DNA of 64,000 nucleotides from CAYXPR01 sp964467255. Lineage in GTDB: Bacteria; Pseudomonadota; Alphaproteobacteria; Rickettsiales; RGZB01. The position numbers and the translations under genes are program-made. How positions within the stretch are numbered: position 1 is the stretch's first letter; each line of letters opens with the position of its first letter. Below, in pieces: positions 1 to 7,656 of the stretch. Under the pieces are notes generated by a model. It ran no database searches. It had not been told where the DNA came from and saw nothing but the letters and a program-made list of their open reading frames with translations. The stretch is from the NCBI GenBank assembly GCA_964467255.1, contig CAYXPR010000008.1, positions 41,797 through 105,796 on the forward strand, given 5' to 3'.

Positions 1-334
1 AGTCAATCAGGAATGGCATGTCATCGACTTGAATGAGCACTGCTGTGCGGTCAGATTCCCACTCAGGGTTATAGACTTTTACCGAAAATTTCTTTTCGCC
101 TTTACGGAGCTCAATGAACGACCACAGGTCGCGCGCGGCATCGTGCAAGCGTTCTGGCTTGCGGGAAGAAAGATATTCTTCGGGTGCGCCATCAAAAAAC
201 AGGCGGGTGAAACTGTCGAACGCGGCATTTTTGCCTGCGCGCTTTCCGGCGGCGAGAATGGCATCGAGATATTTTTTGTTATTCCTTACGAAAGTTTTTT
301 CTGCTTTCTTCTCACGCACATTTTGCTTGCCCAT
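1..334 (-). CDS. NAD-specific glutamate dehydrogenase, N-terminal part (cut by window start)
   Basis: Reading the minus strand from the ATG at 332-334 gives an open frame of about 111 residues to the window edge. It begins MGKQNVREKKAEKTFVRN and contains LFFDGAPEEYLSS, ARDLWSFIELRKG and IQVDDMPFLID. This matches the N-terminal region of the very large (about 1600 aa) bacterial NAD-dependent glutamate dehydrogenases, where a run ending in DDMPFLVDS is conserved. The enzyme oxidatively deaminates glutamate to 2-oxoglutarate and ammonia in the cytoplasm. The catalytic part lies outside the window. It is divergent from cysQ, with about 100 bp between the starts. Family call is from memory of the motif; confidence is fair, not absolute. 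Confidence 0.75.
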   Translation of the reverse strand, partial: MGKQNVREKKAEKTFVRNNKKYLDAILAAGKRAGKNAAFDSFTRLFFDGAPEEYLSSRKPERLHDAARDLWSFIELRKGEKKFSVKVYNPEWESDRTAVLIQVDDMPFLID

Positions 335-437
335 AACGCCTTATATCCAGAAGTAATTTTTAGTATTTAAACCTAGCCGCGGGAGGAAATTTCCCTTAAG
401 CTAAAGCCGGTTACCTTACTTGCGAGTGACAGATACC

Positions 438-1232
438 ATGCCTGAACCAAAAAGACAATCAATGACCGATAGTTTCGCACAGTTTATTCCCACGCTTTTA
501 ACCACCAGCCGCCGCGCCGGTGAGTGCATCATGGGCCACTATGAAACGGCGGTAGCAGTGGATAAAAAAGAAGATTCCTCACCCGTTACGGCAGCCGATA
601 TTGAGGCTAATACATTGATAGTTAAGGCTCTTTTAAGCATGGCGCCGCAGATTCCGGTGGTGGCCGAGGAAAGCGACAACGCTACGCACATTGCTGAAAT
701 ACCGCCGTTGTTCTGGCTGGTGGATCCACTGGATGGCACGAAAAGCTTTATCAAGCGCACGGGCGAGTTCACGGTGAATATCGGCCTGATTCAAAACCGC
801 CGCCCCGTGATGGGTGTGGTGTATATCCCCGCCAAGGACGAGATGTATTTCACAGGTGAAAAAGGCGGCGCGTATTTTGCCAAGGGCAGCGAAAAGCCGC
901 AGCGCATTGAAGTGCGCACCCCGCCGAAAGACGGCATGGTGGTGGTGGCGAGCGCCTCGCACCGTACGCCGGAAACCGATGAATATATCAGCACGCTGAA
1001 GGTGAAATCCTTCCTGCCGGTTTCAAGCTCGCTGAAATTTTGTGCGATTGCGAAAGGCGAGGCCGATATTTATCCGCGCTTCGGCCCCACCATGGAATGG
1101 GACACTGCCGCAGGACAAGCCGTGCTTGAGGCAGCAGGTGGCACGGTGCACACACTGGAGGGCGCGCCTTTCATCTATGGCAAGGAATCATTCCGCAATG
1201 GCTATTTCATCGCCCGCGGAAAATCGGTATAA
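438..1232 (+). CDS. cysQ: 3'(2'),5'-bisphosphate nucleotidase CysQ
   Basis: Inositol-monophosphatase superfamily. CysQ hydrolyses 3'-phosphoadenosine 5'-phosphate (PAP), the by-product of sulfate assimilation, to AMP. Metal-site motifs are visible in order: PVTAADIEAN, VAEESDN (acidic pair about residues 77-78), WLVDPLDGTKSFI (DPLDGT starting near residue 96) and MEWDTAAG (about residues 220-226). The K after DGT and the FI that follows favour CysQ over SuhB. Three starts are possible: TTG 420, ATG 438 and ATG 462. None has a strong Shine-Dalgarno; 462 fits the usual family N-terminus best, and 438 is given as the middle choice. It is followed by icd after 36 bp. Confidence 0.85.
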   Translation: MPEPKRQSMTDSFAQFIPTLLTTSRRAGECIMGHYETAVAVDKKEDSSPVTAADIEANTLIVKALLSMAPQIPVVAEESDNATHIAEIPPLFWLVDPLDGTKSFIKRTGEFTVNIGLIQNRRPVMGVVYIPAKDEMYFTGEKGGAYFAKGSEKPQRIEVRTPPKDGMVVVASASHRTPETDEYISTLKVKSFLPVSSSLKFCAIAKGEADIYPRFGPTMEWDTAAGQAVLEAAGGTVHTLEGAPFIYGKESFRNGYFIARGKSV

Positions 1233-1268
1233 CTAATCAGCATCGTTTTTAAGGAAGAGGAAATAACT

Positions 1269-2486
1269 ATGCCACGTATTACAGCCCCCGCGATGGTGTA
1301 CATCACCGGCGAAGAAATGACCCGTTACTCCATGCAGTTGATTTTGGATCAGTGGATTACGCCGCATGTGGATACAAAAAACTGGCAGATGTTCGACCTT
1401 TCGTGCAAGCACCGCGATGCAACCAAAGACCAAGTGTTGAAAGATGTGATTGCAGCAGGCAAAAAAATCGGTGCGATTTTTAAAGAGCCGACCATTACCC
1501 CCACGGCAGACCAAGCCAAAGAAATGGGGCTTTCCAAAGCGTGGGGCTCGCCCAACGGCGCGCTGCGCCGTGGCTGGAACGGCTTTGCGATTAGCCGCGA
1601 CACTATTCATGTGCCGGGCTTAAAACTGGGTTACGCTAAGCCGGTGATGTTCGACCGCCATGCAGTGGGCGGTGAATATAGCGCGGGTTCAAAAATCGTC
1701 GGTAAAGGCAAGCTGGTGATGAAGTTTATTCCGGCAAATGGCGGCGCCGAAGAAATCGTTGATGAGCGCGATTTGGTGGATGAGGTGAATGCGGCCGTGG
1801 CGTATCACAACCCGTATGACAACGTACGCGCGTTAGCGCATCACCATTTTAGCCGAGCACTGGAAGCGGGCGTGGTGCCGCACATCGTGACCAAAAAAAC
1901 CGTGTTCAAATGGCAAGAGCCGTTCTGGCAGATTATGAACGAAGTGTTTGAAAAAGATTTCAAAGAGAAATTTGCTGCCAAAGGTTTGCTGAAAACCACG
2001 GGCGGGAAACTATCGCACATGCTGTCCGATGCCGCGACGATGAAAATCATTGCATGGAAAGAGGGCGGCTTTTCAATGGTGGCGCATAATTATGATGGTG
2101 ACGTGCTGACTGATGAAGTGAGCCAGTTCCACCGTTCGCCCGCGTTTTTGGATTCTTGTTTGGTGGGCGTGCGCGAAGATGGCAGCATCATTAAAGAATT
2201 CGAAGCCTCGCACGGCACAGTGTCTGACATGGAAGCGGCGCGCCTTGCAGGCAAGCGCACCTCGATGAACCCACTTGGCATGGTGGATGCGCTGACCAAA
2301 GCGATGAACCACAGCGCCAAGCTGGCAGGCAAGGAAAAGGACGTTACGCCCTTTACCAAAGCGGTGTACGAAGCGATGTGCGAAACGCTGGTGAGCGACA
2401 AAGGCACCGAAGATGTGGGCGGCGGTTCGTCCACCGAACAATTCGTTGAGATTGTGGCGGGTAAGATTAAGTCAAAAATTGGTTAG
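1269..2486 (+). CDS. icd: Isocitrate dehydrogenase, NADP-dependent type
   Basis: TCA-cycle enzyme converting isocitrate to 2-oxoglutarate and CO2. The 405-aa length and the motifs GEEMTRYSM (for the usual DGDEMTR), CKHRDATKDQV, TITPTADQ, WGSPNGALRRGWNG, DRHAVGGEY, SDAATMKII, AHNYDGDVLTDE and EASHGTVSDM place it in the eukaryote-like homodimeric type II family. The N-terminus MPRITAPAMVYITGEE differs from the common ELDGDEM version, so it belongs to a divergent sub-branch. The start has a strong ribosome site (AAGGAAGAGG, 8-10 bp upstream). Its TAG stop lies inside the first unit of a 16-bp tandem repeat. It is convergent with the GDP-fucose synthase gene. Confidence 0.9.
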   Translation: MPRITAPAMVYITGEEMTRYSMQLILDQWITPHVDTKNWQMFDLSCKHRDATKDQVLKDVIAAGKKIGAIFKEPTITPTADQAKEMGLSKAWGSPNGALRRGWNGFAISRDTIHVPGLKLGYAKPVMFDRHAVGGEYSAGSKIVGKGKLVMKFIPANGGAEEIVDERDLVDEVNAAVAYHNPYDNVRALAHHHFSRALEAGVVPHIVTKKTVFKWQEPFWQIMNEVFEKDFKEKFAAKGLLKTTGGKLSHMLSDAATMKIIAWKEGGFSMVAHNYDGDVLTDEVSQFHRSPAFLDSCLVGVREDGSIIKEFEASHGTVSDMEAARLAGKRTSMNPLGMVDALTKAMNHSAKLAGKEKDVTPFTKAVYEAMCETLVSDKGTEDVGGGSSTEQFVEIVAGKIKSKIG

Positions 2487-2585
2487 GGCAAAAATTGGTT
2501 AGGGCAAAAATTGGTTAGGGCAAAAATCGGCTAGGGCAAAAATCGGCTAGGGCAAAAATCGGCTAGGGCAAAAATCGGCTAGGGC
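2474..2585. repeat. Seven tandem copies of a 16-bp unit between icd and fcl
   Basis: Exactly seven head-to-tail units of 16 bp fill the space between two convergent stop codons. Units 1-3 read AAAAATTGGTTAGGGC and units 4-7 read AAAAATCGGCTAGGGC, so two variants are arranged in blocks. Unit 1 contains the last codons and the TAG stop of icd, and the array ends one base before the TAG stop of fcl. Every unit carries TAG in the icd frame or a shifted one. The last unit plus the fcl end can pair as GGCTA...TAGCC. No spacers are present, so this is a minisatellite, not a CRISPR array. Confidence 0.95.
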
Positions 2586-3566
2586 CTATTTAGCCTTGGC
2601 GCTGCCGAGGGTTTTGTCGTGCTCGCGATACCAGTGGTAGGTGGTGTCGAGCCCTTTTTCAAACGGCGTGCTGGCGCGCCAGCCGAGCGAATGCAGCTTC
2701 GAGGATTCCAGCAATTTACGTGGTGCACCATCAGGCTTGCTAGCATCGAATTCCAATTCGCCACGGTACCCGATCACATCCGCAATTTTCTGCGCCAGTT
2801 CTTTAATGGAAATATCCTGCCCTGTGCCGATATTGATGTGCTCATAGGTGCTGTAATGCTGCATCACGAACACCAGCGCGTCAGCGAGGTCATCTACATA
2901 AATAAACTCGCGGCGCGGAATGCCGGAACCCCAGATGCCCACTTTGGGCTGCGAGTTTAGCTTGGCCAAATGCATACGCGTCATCAGGCCGGGAATCACG
3001 TGGCCGGACGTGTCGTCGAAATTGTCACCCGGGCCATAAATATTTGTTGGGATAGCGGTAATAAAATCGCAGCCATATTGTTTGCGGAAGGCCTGACACA
3101 TTTTAAGGCCGGCGATTTTTGCAATGGCGTACGATTCATCGGCGGGCTCTAACGTGCCCGTCATCAGCGAGGTTTCTTTGATGGGCTGTTCCGCATTGCG
3201 CGGGTAAATGGAAGATGAACCCATGAACAGCAATTTTTTGACGCTGTGAATTTGCGCCGCATGAATGACGTTGCTGGCAATCACCAAGTTGCGGTAAATG
3301 AAATCAGCAGGGTAGGTGCTGTTGACCAAAATGCCGCCCACGCGTGCAGCGGCCAAGAACACCACTTCGGGTTTATGGATTTCCAGCCACTTGTTCACTT
3401 CGCCTTGGCGTGTGAGGTCGAGCTCGGTGGAGGTGGCGGTGAGAATGTCGCAGCCTTCGGTTTTTAGGCGGCGTAAAATGGCGGCACCCACCATACCCGT
3501 GTGGCCTGCAACCCAGACGCGGCGGCGGTAGAGCGAGAATTCTGTTTTACTATTTGGTCCCGTCAT
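2586..3566 (-). CDS. fcl: GDP-L-fucose synthase
   Basis: Short-chain dehydrogenase/reductase that makes GDP-L-fucose from GDP-4-keto-6-deoxymannose, for surface polysaccharide. Visible features: NADP-binding VAGHTGMVGAAI near residues 18-29, AAARVGG, the MGSSSIYP serine segment, the catalytic YAIAK (Y146, K150 counted from the ATG) and TNIYGPGDNF. The 326-aa length from ATG 3566 is normal. A TTG nine codons further upstream is possible but would add an untypical tail. No GDP-mannose dehydratase (gmd) is adjacent, so the substrate supplier must be elsewhere. Its stop abuts the tandem repeat at the icd end. Confidence 0.9.
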   Translation of the reverse strand: MTGPNSKTEFSLYRRRVWVAGHTGMVGAAILRRLKTEGCDILTATSTELDLTRQGEVNKWLEIHKPEVVFLAAARVGGILVNSTYPADFIYRNLVIASNVIHAAQIHSVKKLLFMGSSSIYPRNAEQPIKETSLMTGTLEPADESYAIAKIAGLKMCQAFRKQYGCDFITAIPTNIYGPGDNFDDTSGHVIPGLMTRMHLAKLNSQPKVGIWGSGIPRREFIYVDDLADALVFVMQHYSTYEHINIGTGQDISIKELAQKIADVIGYRGELEFDASKPDGAPRKLLESSKLHSLGWRASTPFEKGLDTTYHWYREHDKTLGSAKAK

Positions 3567-3654
3567 GCTGCAAGCAGAGTAACATAAAAACAACCACGGA
3601 TGGAAGAAAGATTAGTACGAATTTTAGACAAGTTTTTTGAAAACACTATTTGTA

Positions 3655-5730
3655 TTAACGCGGCGGCACATCTGTATTTTTTTGAGACAGGTCGGGTGCC
3701 TCTTCTTCACGATTTTGCAGGTATTTTTGCCACTGCTCTTTTGCAGACTTGGCGGGTTCTGCGGCGTCTGCACGTGCATACGGCGGTGGCAAAACAATTG
3801 CTGGTAAAGCTACGGGCAAGGGTGGCGGGCCAACGGAGACTGTTCTGGGGTAAATAGCTGGCAGTGTAGCTGGAAAGAAGATGTCAGAGACTTGCACTAC
3901 GCCGTTAAAACGTTCCCATGTGGGTTTGAAATGTGAAGTTTTATCCTGCGTCATTAAGAGCGGCTCTATTTCATCCGACATATTGATTTTGTTTTTAGAA
4001 TACACAAGCGACATATCATGCTGCTGCTGCAAATGACTGATAAACCGCTCTAGGCCGAAGGTTAGGTTGCCGCGTTGGCCTTGGTTCGGCATTTTCATCA
4101 CGACGGGCGGCATGAGCTGCTGTATAAATTTCATCACATTGGGTAAGTCGTCCTGCGTGCGGCACAGGCCGAAGATAAGCTCGGCACCCCGCACCATCTG
4201 CTCATCCTGCAGGCGTTTTCCATCACCGTGTTGTTCGTAGAGTCTTTTGCTTTCATCGTAATATTCATGTGGGGGCAGCTCAATCACATCGTGCTGAATA
4301 TGGGAGGCAATGCCCTTTACCAACGCTCGGTACTCTTCGTAAGTTGGTTTTTTGACATCTTTAAAATATTTTTGTGCAAAAGGCGCATCGGGTGGGATGG
4401 TGTGCGTTGCGACATCTAATAGTGTGTAGGCATCGCCCTTTAAACGTCCATTACCTTGAAGCTGGCGCTCAACCTTCTGGAGTTGCGCCATATCCTGCCG
4501 CTGTACAAGCTCTTCATTTATTTTGTCAGAATGAAGCTCAATGTTATTGGCATTCAGCGCATGAAACACTTCATGCATCAGCACCATTGCTTTGTCTTCT
4601 ACGTTGAAGGGGAACTCACTGCCCTGGTTGCTATCACCCACGACAATCATGGATGCCACATCCTCCAACCGGTCTTTAATTTTCCGGTGACCCCATGTTT
4701 TCGCGGCTTCGCGGTCTGTTGATCTACTACCCTCGGCTTCTGCCACAGTGATGCCGTTATTGAGCATCACAATCTGTGCGTCCTTTTGCATGAGGTTGGT
4801 GCCCAGCATGGGGAATTGTGATGTTAAAACATAGTGTGTCCACACACTCATTTGCCGCTCAAAATCTGTATTTTGATCGTAATGATCGCCGCGGTATTCC
4901 TTGCTTGTCTGGAGTAGGGATTGCTTCAGGAGCCCTTTATCCTGATACGCTTCTGTGGCAATGCCGATTAAGGATGTGAGGTATTCGGTTTCATCTTTCA
5001 CACCAGAAAGTGCTTCTGTGGCACGCTTCCGCAATATGCTGGATGAGTCTAGTAAACTACCTCCCAGCAATTCAATCGCGGCATTTTTAAATGTTTCAAA
5101 ATAATTGGCGTCTTGTAAAAACGCAGGGCGCTCAGCATCCGGAAGGGCCGTGCGGGACGCTGCCACCAAAGCGGCCGTGTGCAGGAAAGTGAGGCGCCTG
5201 CTATCGTAAGCTGCTAAAAAATCATGCGCCGCTTCAATGTGCCCGACATTGGTGAAATCATCATCGGTGCTTTTTGGTGGCGTATGGTTGTGGCTTACGA
5301 TTTCCTGCGCGTATTTTACGAGTTCTGGCACTAGCATGCGTTCCGCGTGGTTATGTACTTGTGGTGCTAATGTTTCAGTTTTGAGTGGAACAAAAACACT
5401 CTCCTGCGACTCGATGCTATTTTGCAGGTCACGCGGGGCAGCGTAATAATCAGCCTCGACAATAAGCATAAGGCCATTTAAGGCGCCCCGCTGCCTTGCC
5501 TGCCAGCGGCCCAGGATTGCATCTAATTGTGCGGCGTTTTTTTCATCCAATGCCTCTACTGGAACAATGATTGCATGGGCGGGCGGCACAGTGCGGGACA
5601 GATAGGCCGCGCGCTCACCTGCCACCAGAAAATCGCTTATAATCGGTGCGTCTGGCTCTGTGCCTCGGCTCATCACGTGGATGGACTGCTGCACACCGGC
5701 CATTAATTCTGCTGGAAAAAATCGTGCCAT
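3655..5730 (-). CDS. Large orphan protein with HExxH motif (691 aa)
   Basis: I do not recognise this protein. It begins MARFFPAELMAGVQQ, has no signal peptide or obvious membrane segment, and looks soluble. Residues 386-390 read HEVFH, preceded by hydrophobic AMVLM and followed by ALNANNIELHSDKINEELV. That is the zinc-metallopeptidase helix pattern HExxH, with Glu residues about 20 positions downstream that could be a third ligand (gluzincin-like). The last ~80 residues are proline/alanine-rich, then charged (EQWQKYLQNREEEAPD). The mRNA leader holds a hairpin that covers the likely Shine-Dalgarno, and a TTAA-N7-TTAAC box lies 40 bp upstream. A metallopeptidase role is inference; the HExxH could also be structural or chance. 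Confidence 0.75.
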   Translation of the reverse strand: MARFFPAELMAGVQQSIHVMSRGTEPDAPIISDFLVAGERAAYLSRTVPPAHAIIVPVEALDEKNAAQLDAILGRWQARQRGALNGLMLIVEADYYAAPRDLQNSIESQESVFVPLKTETLAPQVHNHAERMLVPELVKYAQEIVSHNHTPPKSTDDDFTNVGHIEAAHDFLAAYDSRRLTFLHTAALVAASRTALPDAERPAFLQDANYFETFKNAAIELLGGSLLDSSSILRKRATEALSGVKDETEYLTSLIGIATEAYQDKGLLKQSLLQTSKEYRGDHYDQNTDFERQMSVWTHYVLTSQFPMLGTNLMQKDAQIVMLNNGITVAEAEGSRSTDREAAKTWGHRKIKDRLEDVASMIVVGDSNQGSEFPFNVEDKAMVLMHEVFHALNANNIELHSDKINEELVQRQDMAQLQKVERQLQGNGRLKGDAYTLLDVATHTIPPDAPFAQKYFKDVKKPTYEEYRALVKGIASHIQHDVIELPPHEYYDESKRLYEQHGDGKRLQDEQMVRGAELIFGLCRTQDDLPNVMKFIQQLMPPVVMKMPNQGQRGNLTFGLERFISHLQQQHDMSLVYSKNKINMSDEIEPLLMTQDKTSHFKPTWERFNGVVQVSDIFFPATLPAIYPRTVSVGPPPLPVALPAIVLPPPYARADAAEPAKSAKEQWQKYLQNREEEAPDLSQKNTDVPPR

Positions 5731-5736
5731 AACAAA

Positions 5737-5758
5737 ACCCTAACTGACCTTTTAGGGT
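5737..5758 (-). promoter_or_regulatory. Leader hairpin covering the ribosome site of the 691-aa gene
   Basis: A perfect 7-bp inverted repeat (ACCCTAA at 5737-5743, TTAGGGT at 5752-5758, 8-nt loop). In the minus-strand transcript the 3' arm contains AGGG, placed 7 nt before the ATG at 5730, so the best Shine-Dalgarno is inside the stem. This could modulate translation, for example by temperature or a bound factor; that role is inference. Confidence 0.5.
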
Positions 5759-5770
5759 AGCAGGCAGGGG

Positions 5771-5785
5771 TTAAAAAAGTGTTAA
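5771..5785 (-). promoter_or_regulatory. Putative CtrA box upstream of the 691-aa gene
   Basis: On the minus strand the sequence is TTAACACTTTTTTAAC, an exact match to TTAA-N7-TTAAC, the published CtrA-binding consensus of Caulobacter and relatives. It is in the gene's orientation, 40 bp ahead of the start codon. Binding is inferred from the motif only. Confidence 0.6.
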
Positions 5786-5829
5786 GCACTGAAATATAAG
5801 GGAAATGCGTGGGTAACGCGAATGAGAAC

Positions 5830-5904
5830 TGGAGCGGGTGACGCGAATCGAACGCGCGACCCTAACCTTGGCAAGGTTATGCTCTACCCCTGAGCTACAC
5901 CCGC
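5830..5904 (-). tRNA. tRNA-Gly (GCC anticodon)
   Basis: On the minus strand a 75-nt cloverleaf starts GCGGGTGTAGCTCAGGGG. The acceptor arms GCGGGTG/CACCCGC pair fully, and the anticodon stem-loop ACCTTGCCAAGGT has loop TTGCCAA, giving anticodon GCC. The T-arm contains GTTCGATTC. The 3' CCA is encoded (5830-5832). It reads glycine GGC/GGU codons. Confidence 0.95.
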
Positions 5905-5928
5905 TCGTGCCTCATTAAAGAGGAATGC

Positions 5929-5956
5929 ATCATACGCAAAGATTTTTCCTTTGCAA
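5929..5956 (-). promoter_or_regulatory. Probable sigma-70-type promoter of tRNA-Gly
   Basis: On the minus strand, -35 TTGCAA (5951-5956) and -10 TATGAT (5929-5934) are separated by 16 bp. Transcription would start near 5922, about 18 nt before the tRNA 5' end at 5904. Confidence 0.55.
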
Positions 5957-5986
5957 GTATCTTTTATGCTCTGCTATTTTGGCTCT

Positions 5987-6172
5987 ATGCCAAGCCATAA
6001 AGACATCGACGCCAAGCTGCTTGAAATACTGGTTTGCCCCGTAACGAAGGGGCCGCTCACCTATGATCGCAAAGCACAGGAACTCATCAGCCCCAAGGCC
6101 GGTTTGGCCTATCCGATTAAAAACGGAATCCCCATCATGCTGCCGGACGATGCCCGGCGACTGGAAAACTAA
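5987..6172 (+). CDS. UPF0434/Trm112-like small protein
   Basis: A 61-residue protein matching the UPF0434 (YcaR-type) family: DAKLLEILVCPVTKGPLTYD, then AQELISPKAGLAYPIKNGIPIML. These small proteins resemble Trm112, the partner of methyltransferases, but the zinc-binding cysteines are reduced to a single CP here, as in many YcaR members. The exact role is unknown. Start ATG 5987 fits the family; a TTG at 5951 would run into the tRNA-Gly promoter. It ends 3 bp before the next gene, so the two are likely co-transcribed. Confidence 0.85.
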   Translation: MPSHKDIDAKLLEILVCPVTKGPLTYDRKAQELISPKAGLAYPIKNGIPIMLPDDARRLEN

Positions 6173-6175
6173 TTC

Positions 6176-7654
6176 ATGCGCAAACCTGCGGCCTCGAATG
6201 ACAACACCCGGAATGCCGCGGGCCCGCAAATGAGGGAAGCCGCCGCGCTGCTGGAAAGCGGCCGCGTGAAAGAGGCGGAAGCACTGTGCCGCAGTTTCCT
6301 CAAAATCCACCCGCAAGACCCTGACCTGCATAATTTGATGGGCGCGGTGATGATGAAGCAAAAAAACTATGCCGAGGCGATACCATGTTTTCGCAAGGCA
6401 CTTGAGATAGTGCCGACGATGGTGAGTTTTTATTTGAACCTTTCGATTGCGCTCAGGCAGGGTGAACGCGCCGCCGAAGCGGTGCCTGTTCTAAAGCGTG
6501 CCATGCAGCAATGGCCGGATAACCCTGAAGTGTATCTGCATTTAGGGCACACGGCACGCAGCCTTGAAAATTTGGTGGATGCACGTAGTTGCTATGAGCA
6601 GGCGATTGCGCTTTCGCCCACGCATCAGCAAGCATGGTTTTATTTAGGGCATGTGTATGAGCTGTTGGGTGATTTTCCTCAGGCGGTGGCGGGTTATACC
6701 AAAGCCATTACGCTGAATCCGGCAGATAAGCGCGCTCTCTATTACCGCGCTTTTTGCCTTCTCACGATGGGGGATTTTAAAACCGGCTTCCAGCAATATG
6801 AGCTGCGCTGGGTGCAGGACGATATGCCAACACTGCCTTCCGGCCTTGGTGGGCGCCGCATGTGGGATGGCGCACCGATAAAAGGCACGTTGCTGGTGCT
6901 GCGTGAACAAGGCATGGGTGATGTGATTCAGTGCCTACGCTTTTTGCCGTTGATTAAAGAAAAAGTGGGACGCTTGGTGGTGCAGGTGCCCGAAAGCCTG
7001 CGCCCGCTGGTGGCGCGCATGGGCGTGGCCGATGAAATCGTGCCGCCGGATGCGCTGCCCGAATGCGAAAGTTTTATTCCTTTTTTAAGCTTGCCGCGTG
7101 TGTTGGCGGTGGATGAAGCGGCGCTGCAATCAGTGAGCAAACCTTACCTTGAAACCGATGCTTCGCGCCTTGAAAAATGGCAGGCGAGAATGAATGCGCC
7201 GGGCAAAAAAGTGGGGCTGGTGTGGCGCGGTGCATCGGGGCATGCGAACGACCATAACCGCTCGATGAGCCTTGCGATTTTAGCGCGGCTGCTACAGCGC
7301 AAAGAGATTACGTTTTATTCACTGCAAAAAGGCGCAGGGGAAGATGAGCTCGGCGCTTTTTCACATCACAAAAACCTGATTCCGCTCGGCGCAGAAATAA
7401 AAGATTACGACGACACGGCGGCGATATTAAAGCAGCTGGATGTGCTGATTTCGGTGGATACATCGGTGGTGCATTTAGCGGGTGCACTGGGCGTGAAAAG
7501 CTGGCTGATGGTGCCTTATGTGCCCGACTGGCGCTGGATGCTGAACCGCGAAGACAGCCCGTGGTATCCGTCGCTGCGCTTATTCCGGCAGCCACAGCGC
7601 AAAGCATGGGCGCCTGTGATAGCGCGCCTGAATGAAGAACTTCAAAAACTGTAA
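6176..7654 (+). CDS. TPR-repeat protein with glycosyltransferase-like C-terminal domain
   Basis: A 492-aa protein. Residues ~15-190 are tandem tetratricopeptide repeats (ALLESGRVKEAEALCRSFL, AIPCFRKALEIVP, ARSCYEQAIALSP, AVAGYTKAITLNP). Residues ~230-492 resemble the GT-B fold of heptosyltransferase/GT9-type or TPR-linked glycosyltransferases: REQGMGDVIQCLRFLPLI, KVGLVWRGASGHAND, FYSLQKGAGEDEL and a C-terminal DVLISVDTSVVHLAGALG. It probably transfers a sugar to protein or envelope glycan, with the TPRs binding the acceptor. Donor and acceptor cannot be told. It is convergent with the UbiH-family gene, with a 2-bp gap. Confidence 0.85.
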   Translation: MRKPAASNDNTRNAAGPQMREAAALLESGRVKEAEALCRSFLKIHPQDPDLHNLMGAVMMKQKNYAEAIPCFRKALEIVPTMVSFYLNLSIALRQGERAAEAVPVLKRAMQQWPDNPEVYLHLGHTARSLENLVDARSCYEQAIALSPTHQQAWFYLGHVYELLGDFPQAVAGYTKAITLNPADKRALYYRAFCLLTMGDFKTGFQQYELRWVQDDMPTLPSGLGGRRMWDGAPIKGTLLVLREQGMGDVIQCLRFLPLIKEKVGRLVVQVPESLRPLVARMGVADEIVPPDALPECESFIPFLSLPRVLAVDEAALQSVSKPYLETDASRLEKWQARMNAPGKKVGLVWRGASGHANDHNRSMSLAILARLLQRKEITFYSLQKGAGEDELGAFSHHKNLIPLGAEIKDYDDTAAILKQLDVLISVDTSVVHLAGALGVKSWLMVPYVPDWRWMLNREDSPWYPSLRLFRQPQRKAWAPVIARLNEELQKL

Positions 7655-7656
7655 AG

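Noticed and set aside
622..636. TTAA-N7-TTAA inside cysQ as a CtrA box
   Set aside because: It is within coding sequence with no start nearby; it is counted only as background for the motif.
2474..2585. CRISPR array
   Set aside because: Units are directly adjacent with no spacers and there are no cas genes.
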